DNA from: Saprospiraceae bacterium
Lineage (GTDB): Bacteria; Bacteroidota; Bacteroidia; Chitinophagales; Saprospiraceae
Length of the DNA: 56,135 bases
Reading direction: 5' to 3'
Assembly (NCBI GenBank): GCA_029263015.1
Contig: JAJCYI010000116.1
Location: 1 to 56,135 of the forward strand
This document shows, piece after piece, positions 24,809 to 32,305 of the stretch (its first letter is position 1; each line of letters starts with the position of its first letter). Under the pieces are notes generated by a model that worked only from the letters and a program-made list of their open reading frames with translations, was not told where the DNA came from and did not search any database. The translations under genes and the position numbers were made by a program.

Positions 24809-24857
24809 GCCTTTATCGTACTAATTTACTAATCATCAGTCACTCTATTTCACTACC

Positions 24858-25754
24858 CTACTGGTTTTCAATCAAATCCAAAATCCTATTCAGGTCATTG
24901 GTATTGGTGAATGGGATATTGATTTGTCCGCTCCCGTTGGATTTTAATTTTAGCGACACTTTCGCCCCCAAGAAGCTTTTTAAGTTGTTCTCAACTGATT
25001 GATAATCCCCTGACAATGAGTTGCTCGCAGTGGGTTGGGATGGTGCTGGCTCTCTATAACTTTTAATTAGGTTTTCTGTGGCTCGTACGGAAAGATCTTT
25101 TTCGACAATTTCCTTAAAAATGGCAGACTGCACAGAAAAGTCTTCGATACCTGTTAGTGCCCTGGCATGCCCCATTGAAACAACGCCTTCTTTCAGACTC
25201 CTCTGAATGTCAGGTGGTAATTTTAGCAAGCGGAGGGAATTGGTAACCGTGCTCCGTTTTTTACCAACACGTTCAGAGAGGTTTTCATGGGTCAGGTCAC
25301 ATTCTTCGATCAAGCGCTGATAGGTGATGGCAACTTCAATGGCATTCAAGTTTTCTCGCTGGATATTTTCAACCAAAGCCATCTCGATCATTTCCTGGTC
25401 GTTGGCCAGGCGAATATATGCTGGCACATCTGCCAGGCCTGCTATTTTTGAAGCACGCAACCTACGTTCCCCAGAGATAAGCTGGTATTGCCTGTCTGCC
25501 AAGCGCCTGACCGTAATTGGTTGGATCAGGCCATGGACCTTCAGTGATTCTGCTAGTTCATTCAAAGCGTTTACAGCAAAATCTTTTCGTGGTTGGAAGG
25601 GGTTGACTTCTATTTCACCAATCGGTATCATGGCGACCGAACTGGACAATAACTTTACATTGTCTTCTTTAATTGCCAGGTTGTCAACTTCCATGCTCGA
25701 CAATAATGCCCGCACGCCCAGCCCTAATTGATGCTTCTTTACTTTCTTCGCCAT
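24858..25754 (-). CDS. parB: chromosome-partition protein ParB
   Basis: A 298-residue DNA-binding CTPase of the chromosome segregation system. The N-terminal ParB/Srx domain shows IGEIEVNPFQPRKDF, and the CTP-binding arginine motif reads GERRLRASKIAG. The helix-turn-helix region follows (ENLSERVGKKRSTVTNSLRLLKLPPDIQ, then GHARAL). The C-terminal dimer domain ends in IPFTNTNDLNRILDLIE. It acts with ParA, encoded 102 bases upstream on the same strand. I found no full-length parS-like palindrome (TGTTTCACGTGAAACA type) in the window. Confidence 0.96.
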   Translation of the reverse strand: MAKKVKKHQLGLGVRALLSSMEVDNLAIKEDNVKLLSSSVAMIPIGEIEVNPFQPRKDFAVNALNELAESLKVHGLIQPITVRRLADRQYQLISGERRLRASKIAGLADVPAYIRLANDQEMIEMALVENIQRENLNAIEVAITYQRLIEECDLTHENLSERVGKKRSTVTNSLRLLKLPPDIQRSLKEGVVSMGHARALTGIEDFSVQSAIFKEIVEKDLSVRATENLIKSYREPAPSQPTASNSLSGDYQSVENNLKSFLGAKVSLKLKSNGSGQINIPFTNTNDLNRILDLIENQ

Positions 25755-25856
25755 ATTAAATTACTGTGGTTTTGTTTGTGATTGCCAAGGGAGTGGTTTA
25801 TTGGTGTAATGGTTCATTGGCTATCCTATCCCTATGGCATGTATAGGCCTATAAAC

Positions 25857-26639
25857 CTACATTACAACAATCGCATCGTTGTTCCTTTGCAAGAACTCTT
25901 TTGCCAAGTTGAAAAAATTTGTGGTGCCAGTACTGCCAGCATCGTACATGACCACTGGGACGTGCATATTTGGTGCTTCGCTGACTTTTGAATTTCGATG
26001 TATGATGGTGTCGAAAACCTTTTCTTTATAAAACCCACGTACCTCATTCACCACGATGTTGGCCAACCTCAATCGGCGGTCGTACATGGAAAGAAGGATT
26101 CCTTCTATCTCTAATTCCGGGTTGAAATTATTCTTGACCGTATTGACGGTATTTTGCAGTTTACCCAAACCCTCTAATGAAAAATATTCGCATTGTACGG
26201 GAATCAATACGGAATCACAGGCAGAAAGGGCATTCAAGGTAATAATGCCAAGTGAAGGCAGACAATCTATGATGATATAATCATAATCATCTTTCACCTG
26301 ATCGAGCACCTTTTTCAATACGTACTCCCGATTTGGTTTTGTCACCAACTCTATTTCAGCACCTACCAAATCAATATGAGAAGGTAATAGATGGAGGTTG
26401 GGTGTTTCTGTTTCATAAACCGCCTCACTGGTTGGTACATCGTTAACGAGGCAATCGTACAAACTCTCTTCAATGTCGTCCTGAAAAATGCCGACGCCAG
26501 ACGAGGAGTTGGCTTGAGGGTCCGCATCCACGAGTAAGACCTTTTTTTCTAAAATGGCCAGACAGGCAGTCAAGTTAATAGCCGTGGTGGTTTTACCGAC
26601 TCCTCCCTTCTGGTTGGCAATAGCGATTATTTTTCCCAT
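25857..26639 (-). CDS. parA: chromosome-partition ATPase ParA (Soj)
   Basis: A 260-residue P-loop ATPase. The deviant Walker A motif [18 protein letters not shown] begins at residue 10. The A' region reads [17 protein letters not shown] and the B motif [19 protein letters not shown]. The size and the lack of an N-terminal helix-turn-helix fit chromosomal ParA rather than plasmid type Ia. It binds DNA and moves ParB-parS complexes to segregate the origin. It lies 12 bases after the metallo-hydrolase gene and precedes parB, so the three are probably one operon. Confidence 0.96.
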   Translation of the reverse strand: MGKIIAIANQKGGVGKTTTAINLTACLAILEKKVLLVDADPQANSSSGVGIFQDDIEESLYDCLVNDVPTSEAVYETETPNLHLLPSHIDLVGAEIELVTKPNREYVLKKVLDQVKDDYDYIIIDCLPSLGIITLNALSACDSVLIPVQCEYFSLEGLGKLQNTVNTVKNNFNPELEIEGILLSMYDRRLRLANIVVNEVRGFYKEKVFDTIIHRNSKVSEAPNMHVPVVMYDAGSTGTTNFFNLAKEFLQRNNDAIVVM

Positions 26640-26651
26640 TTATCATTTAAT

Positions 26652-27335
26652 CTAAACACCCTCGACCGTACTGCCGATGGCTGGCAAAATTAGTTTTTTA
26701 CCGCGCTTTGCAAATGAACTTATTGCAGCGGCGTGGTCTATCTCAATATATCCAAATGTATCGAAATGACAACCAACGATGGTGTCGCAGTCAATAAATT
26801 CAGCAGCAATTGCAGCATCCTCGTGCCCCATGGTAAAATTATCGCCAATAGGCAGGATTGCAAAATCCAACTTGGGGCACGTCATCGGTATTGTTTGCAT
26901 ATCCATGCTCAGCGCAGTGTCACCAGCAAAATAAAAACAAACATTTTTGTCCCAAATTACAAAACCACCAGGGTTGCCACCATACGTGCCATCAGGCAGC
27001 ACACTAGAATGGGTAGCGTAAACATATTTGACCGTTCCAAAATCAAATTTCCATTTCCCTCCGTGGTTCATTGGGTGGCCATCGATGCCCTTCTGGCCGT
27101 ACCACGTCACGATTTCGAAATTTGAAATAATCTTAGCCCCATTGTTTTTGGCAATGCGCTCGGCATCTTCGACGTGATCCTGGTGGCCGTGCGACAGCAG
27201 CACGTATTGCGCTTTTATTCCGTCCACGTCAATATCCGGTGCTTTTGGGTTTGATGAAATGAAGGGGTCGGTAATCAGATGGATGCCGTTCATCTCAATC
27301 AAAAAAGAAGACTGTCCGAAATAGGTGATATTCAT
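26652..27335 (-). CDS. metal-dependent hydrolase, UPF0173 type
   Basis: A 227-residue metallo-beta-lactamase-fold protein. It opens MNITYFGQSSFLIEMNGIHLITDPFISSNP, shows the metal-binding motif SHGHQDHVEDAE, then YATHSSVLPDGTYGGNPGGFV and FYFAGDTALS, and ends CHFDTFGYIEID. These are the marks of UPF0173. The substrate is unknown. The gene sits immediately upstream of parA (12 bases), so it may be translated from the same mRNA. A functional link to partition is not implied. Confidence 0.92.
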   Translation of the reverse strand: MNITYFGQSSFLIEMNGIHLITDPFISSNPKAPDIDVDGIKAQYVLLSHGHQDHVEDAERIAKNNGAKIISNFEIVTWYGQKGIDGHPMNHGGKWKFDFGTVKYVYATHSSVLPDGTYGGNPGGFVIWDKNVCFYFAGDTALSMDMQTIPMTCPKLDFAILPIGDNFTMGHEDAAIAAEFIDCDTIVGCHFDTFGYIEIDHAAAISSFAKRGKKLILPAIGSTVEGV

Positions 27336-27486
27336 TTTGATCCAAAATATAAGAGGTGTTTGGGAAAAACAGAGCCCTGGTTGGAAATTGCCACAAAAGT
27401 AAAGGTTCAGGACTGGAAAGGGGATAGAATCTCAGAAGATTTTTTTTCAATAAATCTACTGCCCAGGAATGCAGATTTCCTATTTG

Positions 27487-27519
27487 ATTTAGGGCGTAAT
27501 TTTAAGTTACGCCCTAAAT
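27487..27519. terminator. hairpin after the OmpA-type gene
   Basis: Perfect 13-base arms (ATTTAGGGCGTAA and complement) at 27487-27499 and 27507-27519, loop TTTTAAG. It lies 69 bases beyond the stop of the minus-strand gene at 27588 and shortly upstream of the metallo-hydrolase gene. Confidence 0.7.
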
Positions 27520-27587
27520 TGATACCTCGTTGCAAATGACTTGTATAATAGACCTTTGGAACCAAAATTGGGCAAGGCACTTCTACC

Positions 27588-28478
27588 CTATTTGCTTTCC
27601 CTAATCATTTTCATCAATTTACCCGTTGGTGGATAAATGACCAATTCTGTCCGCCGGTTTTGCCCTCTCCCTTCTGGGCTGTCGTTGGAAGCATTGGGCT
27701 TAGAATCCCCTTTGCCACATGCCGTAATTTGATTGGGGTTCAATCCTAAATCTTTGGTCAGGGTCCTAACTACCGGGCTTGCTCGGAGGACGCTCAAATC
27801 CCAATTGTCTGAATAGCAACGTGTTTTCACAGGTTGGTTATCTGTATGTCCAACAACGAACACATCCATTTCGGGATACTGCACTAGAACGGTGGCTATT
27901 TTTTCGAGAAGTCCAAATGCGTTTTTGTTAAGCTTTATGGAACCTGACCGGAACAATAATTTTTCTGAAATACTGATATAACCCAACCCCTTTTTGACTT
28001 CAAACACCATATCCTCCACATTTTGATCGGGAAACGAATCACGGACCTTCCCTATCAATTCCATCAGCTGTTGGTTTTGTTGTTCAATAGTAGATTTAAA
28101 TCTATTGATAACTGCTTGTTTATCAGCAAGTTTCTGAGACTTATTCAACAAAGCGATATTCTGTGTCTCCCGATTGTTGACTGATTGGTCAGCCAAATCC
28201 CTCAACTTCTGATCCAGTTCGTCAATCTGTAAATCTTGTTTGTCAATGACTTCTCGAAATGCATTTCTTTCCCCAGTCTTTTCAGCAAGCGCCAATTCCA
28301 AGTTAGCTATATCACGGTTAAGTGAAAGATTGTGCGAACTCAATTGCTGGAGTGTACTATCGCAAACCACCCTAAGAGACACCTCATTCAAGAATTTTTT
28401 CTTACTGACGCAAGAGCCTAAGCAAAAAATAGAAGAGGTTAGGAATAGCAATATTACTTTAGAATAAATCCGGTTCAT
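27588..28478 (-). CDS. OmpA-family peptidoglycan-binding lipoprotein
   Basis: A 296-residue exported lipoprotein. The signal peptide ends in a lipobox (FCLGSC, Cys23). Residues 30-150 are predicted coiled coil (heptad-like Leu/Ile with Glu, Lys, Asp). The C-terminal OmpA domain begins at ISEKLLFRSGSIKLNKNAF and holds FVVGHTDNQPVKT, LSVLRASPVV and GRGQNRRTELVIYP, the peptidoglycan-binding residues of the family. It should tether an envelope membrane to the cell wall. The coiled-coil plus OmpA layout resembles MotB-like or GldM-independent envelope spacers; no motor partner is near. Confidence 0.92.
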   Translation of the reverse strand: MNRIYSKVILLFLTSSIFCLGSCVSKKKFLNEVSLRVVCDSTLQQLSSHNLSLNRDIANLELALAEKTGERNAFREVIDKQDLQIDELDQKLRDLADQSVNNRETQNIALLNKSQKLADKQAVINRFKSTIEQQNQQLMELIGKVRDSFPDQNVEDMVFEVKKGLGYISISEKLLFRSGSIKLNKNAFGLLEKIATVLVQYPEMDVFVVGHTDNQPVKTRCYSDNWDLSVLRASPVVRTLTKDLGLNPNQITACGKGDSKPNASNDSPEGRGQNRRTELVIYPPTGKLMKMIRESK

Positions 28479-28510
28479 ATTAATTGAAATGGCAGGAGTT
28501 TGCCTGCACT

Positions 28511-28567
28511 AGTCTTGTTCACAAATAACAAATTGGAATTTGAAAATTCTTATTTATGAACAAGACT
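28511..28567. repeat. inverted repeat upstream of the OmpA-type gene
   Basis: AGTCTTGTTCACAAATAA at 28511-28528 pairs with TTATTTATGAACAAGACT at 28550-28567 with one mismatch across a 21-base spacer. The core CTTGTTC..AAATAA recalls a single sequence at 22388 (CTTGTTCCTAAATAAG). It may be a small relative of the TTCCTAAA-ended elements. Confidence 0.6.
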
Positions 28568-28614
28568 ACTGAATACAATTCCATGCAGCAAATATTTTTC
28601 GAAAATAAATCTGG

Positions 28615-28776
28615 ACTTCAACGGGTGCATTTCAAAATGTCGGTAGTACTTCCCCCAGCGTCTGACGCCTCTCAGGGCGTCTGACACTTATGCCCGAGTT
28701 AGGTGTCGGACGCCCTACGAGGCGACGGACACCGGGGGCAAACGAAACTGACAAATTGAAATACACCCACTTCAAC
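28615..28776. mobile_element. MITE-like element with perfect 8-bp target duplication
   Basis: A non-coding element of 146 bases (28623-28768) with about 21-base terminal inverted repeats: GGGTGCATTTCAAAATGTCGG on the left and the complement of CTGACAAATTGAAATACACCC on the right, three mismatches. It is bracketed by an exact 8-base direct repeat, ACTTCAAC, at 28615-28622 and 28769-28776, which is the mark of insertion by a transposase. The interior consists of two hairpins built from CGTCTGACGCC/GTGTCGGACGCC words. There is no transposase here; it would have to be mobilised in trans. Confidence 0.8.
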
Positions 28777-28797
28777 CAGCCATAATTCATAACTACA

Positions 28798-29709
28798 TTA
28801 CCTCAACCTAAAACTTGAAGCACCCAACAATCCAATGTCCGTATAAACAGCAACTCTGTAATACCCTCTTTTCAGTTTTTCTTCCAGCCCGTGCGAAAAT
28901 GACAACCTTTGGTTATCTTCAATATCCACTTCCTGCTCTTTGACAGCTTGGATATCCATTTGCTGGCCGTTCACCACCACTTTTGCCTGGATCGGGTTTG
29001 AAATTTTTATCGGAGTACCTTTATCGTCGGTAATAACGAGGAAGAGTGGTCGAACACCCTGGTATTTCGCATTTACATTGGTCAGGTCAAAACTGACCCT
29101 GATTTGCCTTGCCCTGCGTGATTTTGCAGTGGCTTTTGCCTTTTTCTGTTCTACTTCTACCCGAAACGCACTTGCCTTAAAATTGGCCAATGTGAGCATT
29201 TTTAATTCATCCTGGATGGTCGCATTGAGGACCGCCAGTGCTTGGTTCTCGGATTTAGCACTGGCCAAATCGGCAGTTAATTGACCCGTCAGTGCTTTAA
29301 GGGAATCATTTTCTGTTTGTACTATATTAATAGATGATTCCAACTGGGCCTTGTCGGCGAGTAGTAATTCAATTTGTTCTTTTAAGTTAACTCCCTCCGA
29401 TTTAGTCTTCCGCTGGAGTTTGCGGATAATGGCATCTTTTTGTGCAACTTTTTTCGCTGCCTCTTCAACGGACGATTGTAGCGACTCGTTTTCATCTGCC
29501 AGCGTTTCAAATGCAAATTGAAGGCTGTCCACTTCGGTAGCCAACTTGTTTTTAAGACTGTTCAGGTCAGTAATTTCAGCATTCAACTCACTGTTCTCAG
29601 CAGATATTTGCTTCTTTTCATTGTTGGTTTTATATCCCCAATATCCCATCCCCATAAGGAGCAAAAGTAAAATTGCGATGATAATGGCAAAGCCTTGTCT
29701 TGAATTCAT
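28798..29709 (-). CDS. membrane-anchored coiled-coil protein
   Basis: A 303-residue protein of no family I recognise. Residues 7-25 form one membrane span (FAIIIAILLLLLMGMGYWGY), with a short basic N-terminus inside. Residues 30-185 are a long predicted coiled coil (repeated Leu with Glu, Lys, Asn, Ser). The C-terminal 110 residues look like a beta-sandwich (VSFDLTNVNAKYQGVRPLFLVITDDKG..., GYYRVAVYTDIGLLGASSFRLR). This suggests a periplasmic rod with a globular head. Because both it and the OmpA-type protein downstream are coiled-coil envelope proteins on the same strand they may work together, but that is inference. Confidence 0.75.
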   Translation of the reverse strand: MNSRQGFAIIIAILLLLLMGMGYWGYKTNNEKKQISAENSELNAEITDLNSLKNKLATEVDSLQFAFETLADENESLQSSVEEAAKKVAQKDAIIRKLQRKTKSEGVNLKEQIELLLADKAQLESSINIVQTENDSLKALTGQLTADLASAKSENQALAVLNATIQDELKMLTLANFKASAFRVEVEQKKAKATAKSRRARQIRVSFDLTNVNAKYQGVRPLFLVITDDKGTPIKISNPIQAKVVVNGQQMDIQAVKEQEVDIEDNQRLSFSHGLEEKLKRGYYRVAVYTDIGLLGASSFRLR

Positions 29710-29762
29710 GTTGTATGATTTTTAATTCGATGGTAATTCCTTGGAGTTGAAATATTTATCCA

Positions 29763-29827
29763 ACCACTAAGTACAGAGTGCGGGCGGGGAATGTGTTCTC
29801 CCTGTGCTTCCCTGTGTTCTCCGTGGT
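29763..29827. repeat. wordy inverted repeat in the 29710-30533 gap
   Basis: ACCACTAAGTACAGAG at 29763-29778 is an imperfect complement of CTGTGTTCTCCGTGGT at 29812-29827. The spacer carries a further CTCCCTGTGCTTC word. It lies upstream of the coiled-coil gene. Confidence 0.55.
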
Positions 29828-29944
29828 CAAGTAAAGTATCCCACATAGTCCTATATTATAGGAACCTAAGATCGCTGCACTTCAATTTCCATGAAATTTG
29901 CCAAAGAAAATGATTTTACAATGATGGATTATACAATGGTGTTA

Positions 29945-30099
29945 AGAGCATGTCTAGTTTTTCTTTTTCCTGACAACCAACGCTTTAGGCGTTGACTTCG
30001 AATTAACTCGGTCATTTATCCCGATAAATTTTCTCATTAATTCTATGCCATCATCCTAAATCATTGATTCTCAGTTCAAATAAAAACTAGACATGCTCT
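29945..30099. mobile_element. MITE-like element, AGAGCATGT family
   Basis: A 155-base non-coding element with perfect 18-base terminal inverted repeats, AGAGCATGTCTAGTTTTT at 29945-29962 and its complement at 30082-30099. The interior has a small GCTTTAGGC-type palindrome (about 29981-29993). The first nine bases are shared with the element at 45756. No clear target duplication. The rest of the 29710-30533 gap holds no gene. Confidence 0.7.
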
Positions 30100-30386
30100 A
30101 AATTGATCAAGCCCAAAATTAGAAATCTAATGCGCCCAAAGGAAAAGATTATCGGTTTTCTTGTGCAAGAATTTGGAAATCAACTGTGACTGATGTTGAA
30201 TATGCAGAATATGTTGCTTAGTTTTGTAGTTCCTAACCACCGTTTACAAACTAAATGCGAAGCACTATTTTAAGTTTTTTTCGCACGCTCTCTATCACAA
30301 AACGGATCACCAAATTATAATAATTTATAGGGATGTCAATATGAAATATTCCCTATCAAGGGTATAAGGACATTTCATCCACTTTG

Positions 30387-30463
30387 TAAATTTGTGTTTG
30401 CCTCTAAGTTTACTACATTATTTTTGCCTCTAGTATTATTATCATTTTTTTTCTTGCCTCTAA
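30387..30463 (+). promoter_or_regulatory. promoter with three TTTGCCTCTAA repeats upstream of the PLP enzyme
   Basis: A -7-like TAAATTTG lies at 30387-30394. Directly after it are three direct repeats of (T/C)TTGCCTCTA(A/G) at 30397-30407, 30423-30433 and 30453-30463, spaced 26 and 30 bases. They sit 70-140 bases before the ATG at 30534. Spacing near three helical turns suggests a protein-binding array or three stacked start sites. No other copy of the word was noticed in the window. Confidence 0.5.
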
Positions 30464-30533
30464 ATTAAGAAGTAAGCCCACCTCGGGCCAATACGATTAT
30501 ATTCTTAATTACTAACTTTTAAATCCGAGATTG

Positions 30534-31808
30534 ATGAACACTACTCCCCAGACGCAACAGGAATTGATATTCCAGAATGTTGCAAAAGCAAAGAGCTTAG
30601 GCATCGCTCACATTTCTGCTGAAGAGGTAATCCACCCCGGCAGGAAAATTACAGTTGACGGAACAGAAATGGTGAATTTTTCCTCATGCAGCTACATGGG
30701 GCTTGAAACCGATGCTCGTTTGAAGCAAGGAGCCATCGACATGATCGATAAATTTGGCGTCGCTTTTTCTGCTTCTCGTGCATACATAGGTATCGAGCCA
30801 TTCAACGAATTGGAAGATTTACTTAGCCAGGTATTTGGTTATCCAACCTTGGCGATGCCTTCAACCACCATGTCCCACCTTTCTTTGCTACCACTTTTGG
30901 TTGGAAAGAACGACGCAGTTATCCTTGACCATCAAGTGCATTCAAGCGTACAGTTTTCTGTAAAATTAACAAGTGCAGATGGTGTATATGTTGAAATGTG
31001 CAGGCACAATAACCTCGACTTTCTAGACAACCGCATTGAAAAACTGAGCAAAGAATACAACAAAGTTTGGTATATGGCCGATGGTGTTTATTCCATGTAC
31101 GGCGATACTGCCCCTGTTGAGGAGCTGTATCATTTGATGGAAAAACACGACCAGTTTCACCTATACATTGATGATGCACATGGAATGAGCTGGACTGGTG
31201 AAAATGGGTCAGGTTATGTCCTTTCCCAGGCTCCTTACCATGAAAAAATGTCTTTGGTAACTTCCCTGTACAAAGGCTTTGGCACTGGCGGAGCAGCCAT
31301 TGTTTGCAAAAATGATAAAGTCAAAGAATTTGTGAAGAGCTGCGGCGGTACTTTCATATTCTCAGGACCAATGCAGCCAGCCACGCTCGGGGCTGCCATC
31401 GCATCAGCTAAAATCCACCTGACATCAGAAATCTATGAGAAGCAGGTGCAACTCAAGAAGAAAATCCAATACTTCCAGCAAAAAGCAATGGCGCTTAGCC
31501 TACCAGTAGTCAGCGACGGTATGACTCCAATTTTTTACATTGGTGTTGGGAAAATAGACGTTGGATATAAAATATGCCGGGACTTGATTGATACTGGTTT
31601 TGTTGGTGGTATAGCAGCTTATCCAAGTGTGCCAATGGCTAATACTGGAATCAGGGTCATGGTGAATGCCCACCACACCTACGAAGACATTGATAATTTG
31701 CTTGAAAACACCGCCTTCTTGTTTAACCAAGCTTTGGAATCTGAAGATTATGGGATCGATAGTATTCACAGAGCCTTCAGGATGAAAAAAGCAAGTTCTA
31801 TTGCTTGA
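30534..31808 (+). CDS. PLP-dependent alpha-oxoamine synthase-like enzyme
   Basis: A 424-residue fold-type I PLP enzyme of the group holding BioF, Kbl, serine palmitoyltransferase and CqsA. Visible motifs are NFSSCSYMGLETDARLKQGA and GVAFSASRAYIG near the start, then LDHQVHSSVQ, the PLP-binding Asp-His in YIDDAHGMSW and the Schiff-base lysine (about Lys247) in TSLYKGFGTGGAAI. These enzymes condense an amino acid with an acyl thioester. The lysine context differs from the usual (S/T)xxKxxG of SPT and BioF, so neither substrate can be assigned. No acyl-carrier or lipid gene is adjacent. Start at ATG 30534 rather than the TTG just before it. Confidence 0.85.
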   Translation: MNTTPQTQQELIFQNVAKAKSLGIAHISAEEVIHPGRKITVDGTEMVNFSSCSYMGLETDARLKQGAIDMIDKFGVAFSASRAYIGIEPFNELEDLLSQVFGYPTLAMPSTTMSHLSLLPLLVGKNDAVILDHQVHSSVQFSVKLTSADGVYVEMCRHNNLDFLDNRIEKLSKEYNKVWYMADGVYSMYGDTAPVEELYHLMEKHDQFHLYIDDAHGMSWTGENGSGYVLSQAPYHEKMSLVTSLYKGFGTGGAAIVCKNDKVKEFVKSCGGTFIFSGPMQPATLGAAIASAKIHLTSEIYEKQVQLKKKIQYFQQKAMALSLPVVSDGMTPIFYIGVGKIDVGYKICRDLIDTGFVGGIAAYPSVPMANTGIRVMVNAHHTYEDIDNLLENTAFLFNQALESEDYGIDSIHRAFRMKKASSIA

Positions 31809-31867
31809 TCGAAACACATTTTTTTTGACAATAAGTAACTTAAGGTTGCGATGAACCCAGCCCTGAA

Positions 31868-31978
31868 GGTGCATTTCAAATTGTCGGTTCGAAGGTAGGC
31901 CGGATTTCCGAATCCGGCTATAGCGGTGCGGATTGGGAAATCCGCACTACATCTCCACCGACATTTTGAAATGCACCC
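31868..31978. mobile_element. MITE-like element, TTTCAAAATGTCGG family, second cargo
   Basis: A 111-base element with 20-21-base terminal inverted repeats (GGTGCATTTCAAATTGTCGG at 31868-31887; complement at 31958-31978, one mismatch in the shared core). It has the same ends as the element at 28623 but a different interior: two hairpins, GCCGGATTTCCGAATCCGGC and GTGCGG...CCGCAC. No target duplication can be recognised, so it may be older. Confidence 0.72.
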
Positions 31979-32134
31979 GAATAGAAGAGCTAGTTAAATT
32001 AGACGCTACGTCTCAATTCCGATTGTACCAGAATTCTTTGACTGTTACTAATTATCCCAATTCTGCTCATTTTGAGTCAGCTTATTTTCTCCATGAATCA
32101 AGTTTTAGTTCATTATATCTCTTTATGACGTAGA

Positions 32135-32159
32135 TTGGCCTGTAGCAACTACAGGCCAA
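32135..32159. repeat. hairpin in the 31979-32305 gap
   Basis: TTGGCCTGTAG and its exact complement with a 3-base loop, extended by outer GAC/GTC pairs. It could be a terminator for the PLP-enzyme gene beyond the element at 31868, or a solo repeat. I see no gene in this gap. Confidence 0.6.
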
Positions 32160-32305
32160 CTCCGTCAATTTTCATTTCATTGGAAATACTCACCTAAATG
32201 CCCGCTTTCAGTCCAGTAAAGTACTGCCCAAATCACAATCAATTCCATAACAATACTTATTTGGCAAAATATTGGAAATGAATTATTTAGACAAATTCAT
32301 TTTTA

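Noticed and set aside
31933-32133. Plus-strand frame of 66 codons
   Set aside because: It starts inside a MITE-like element and has no support from composition or context.
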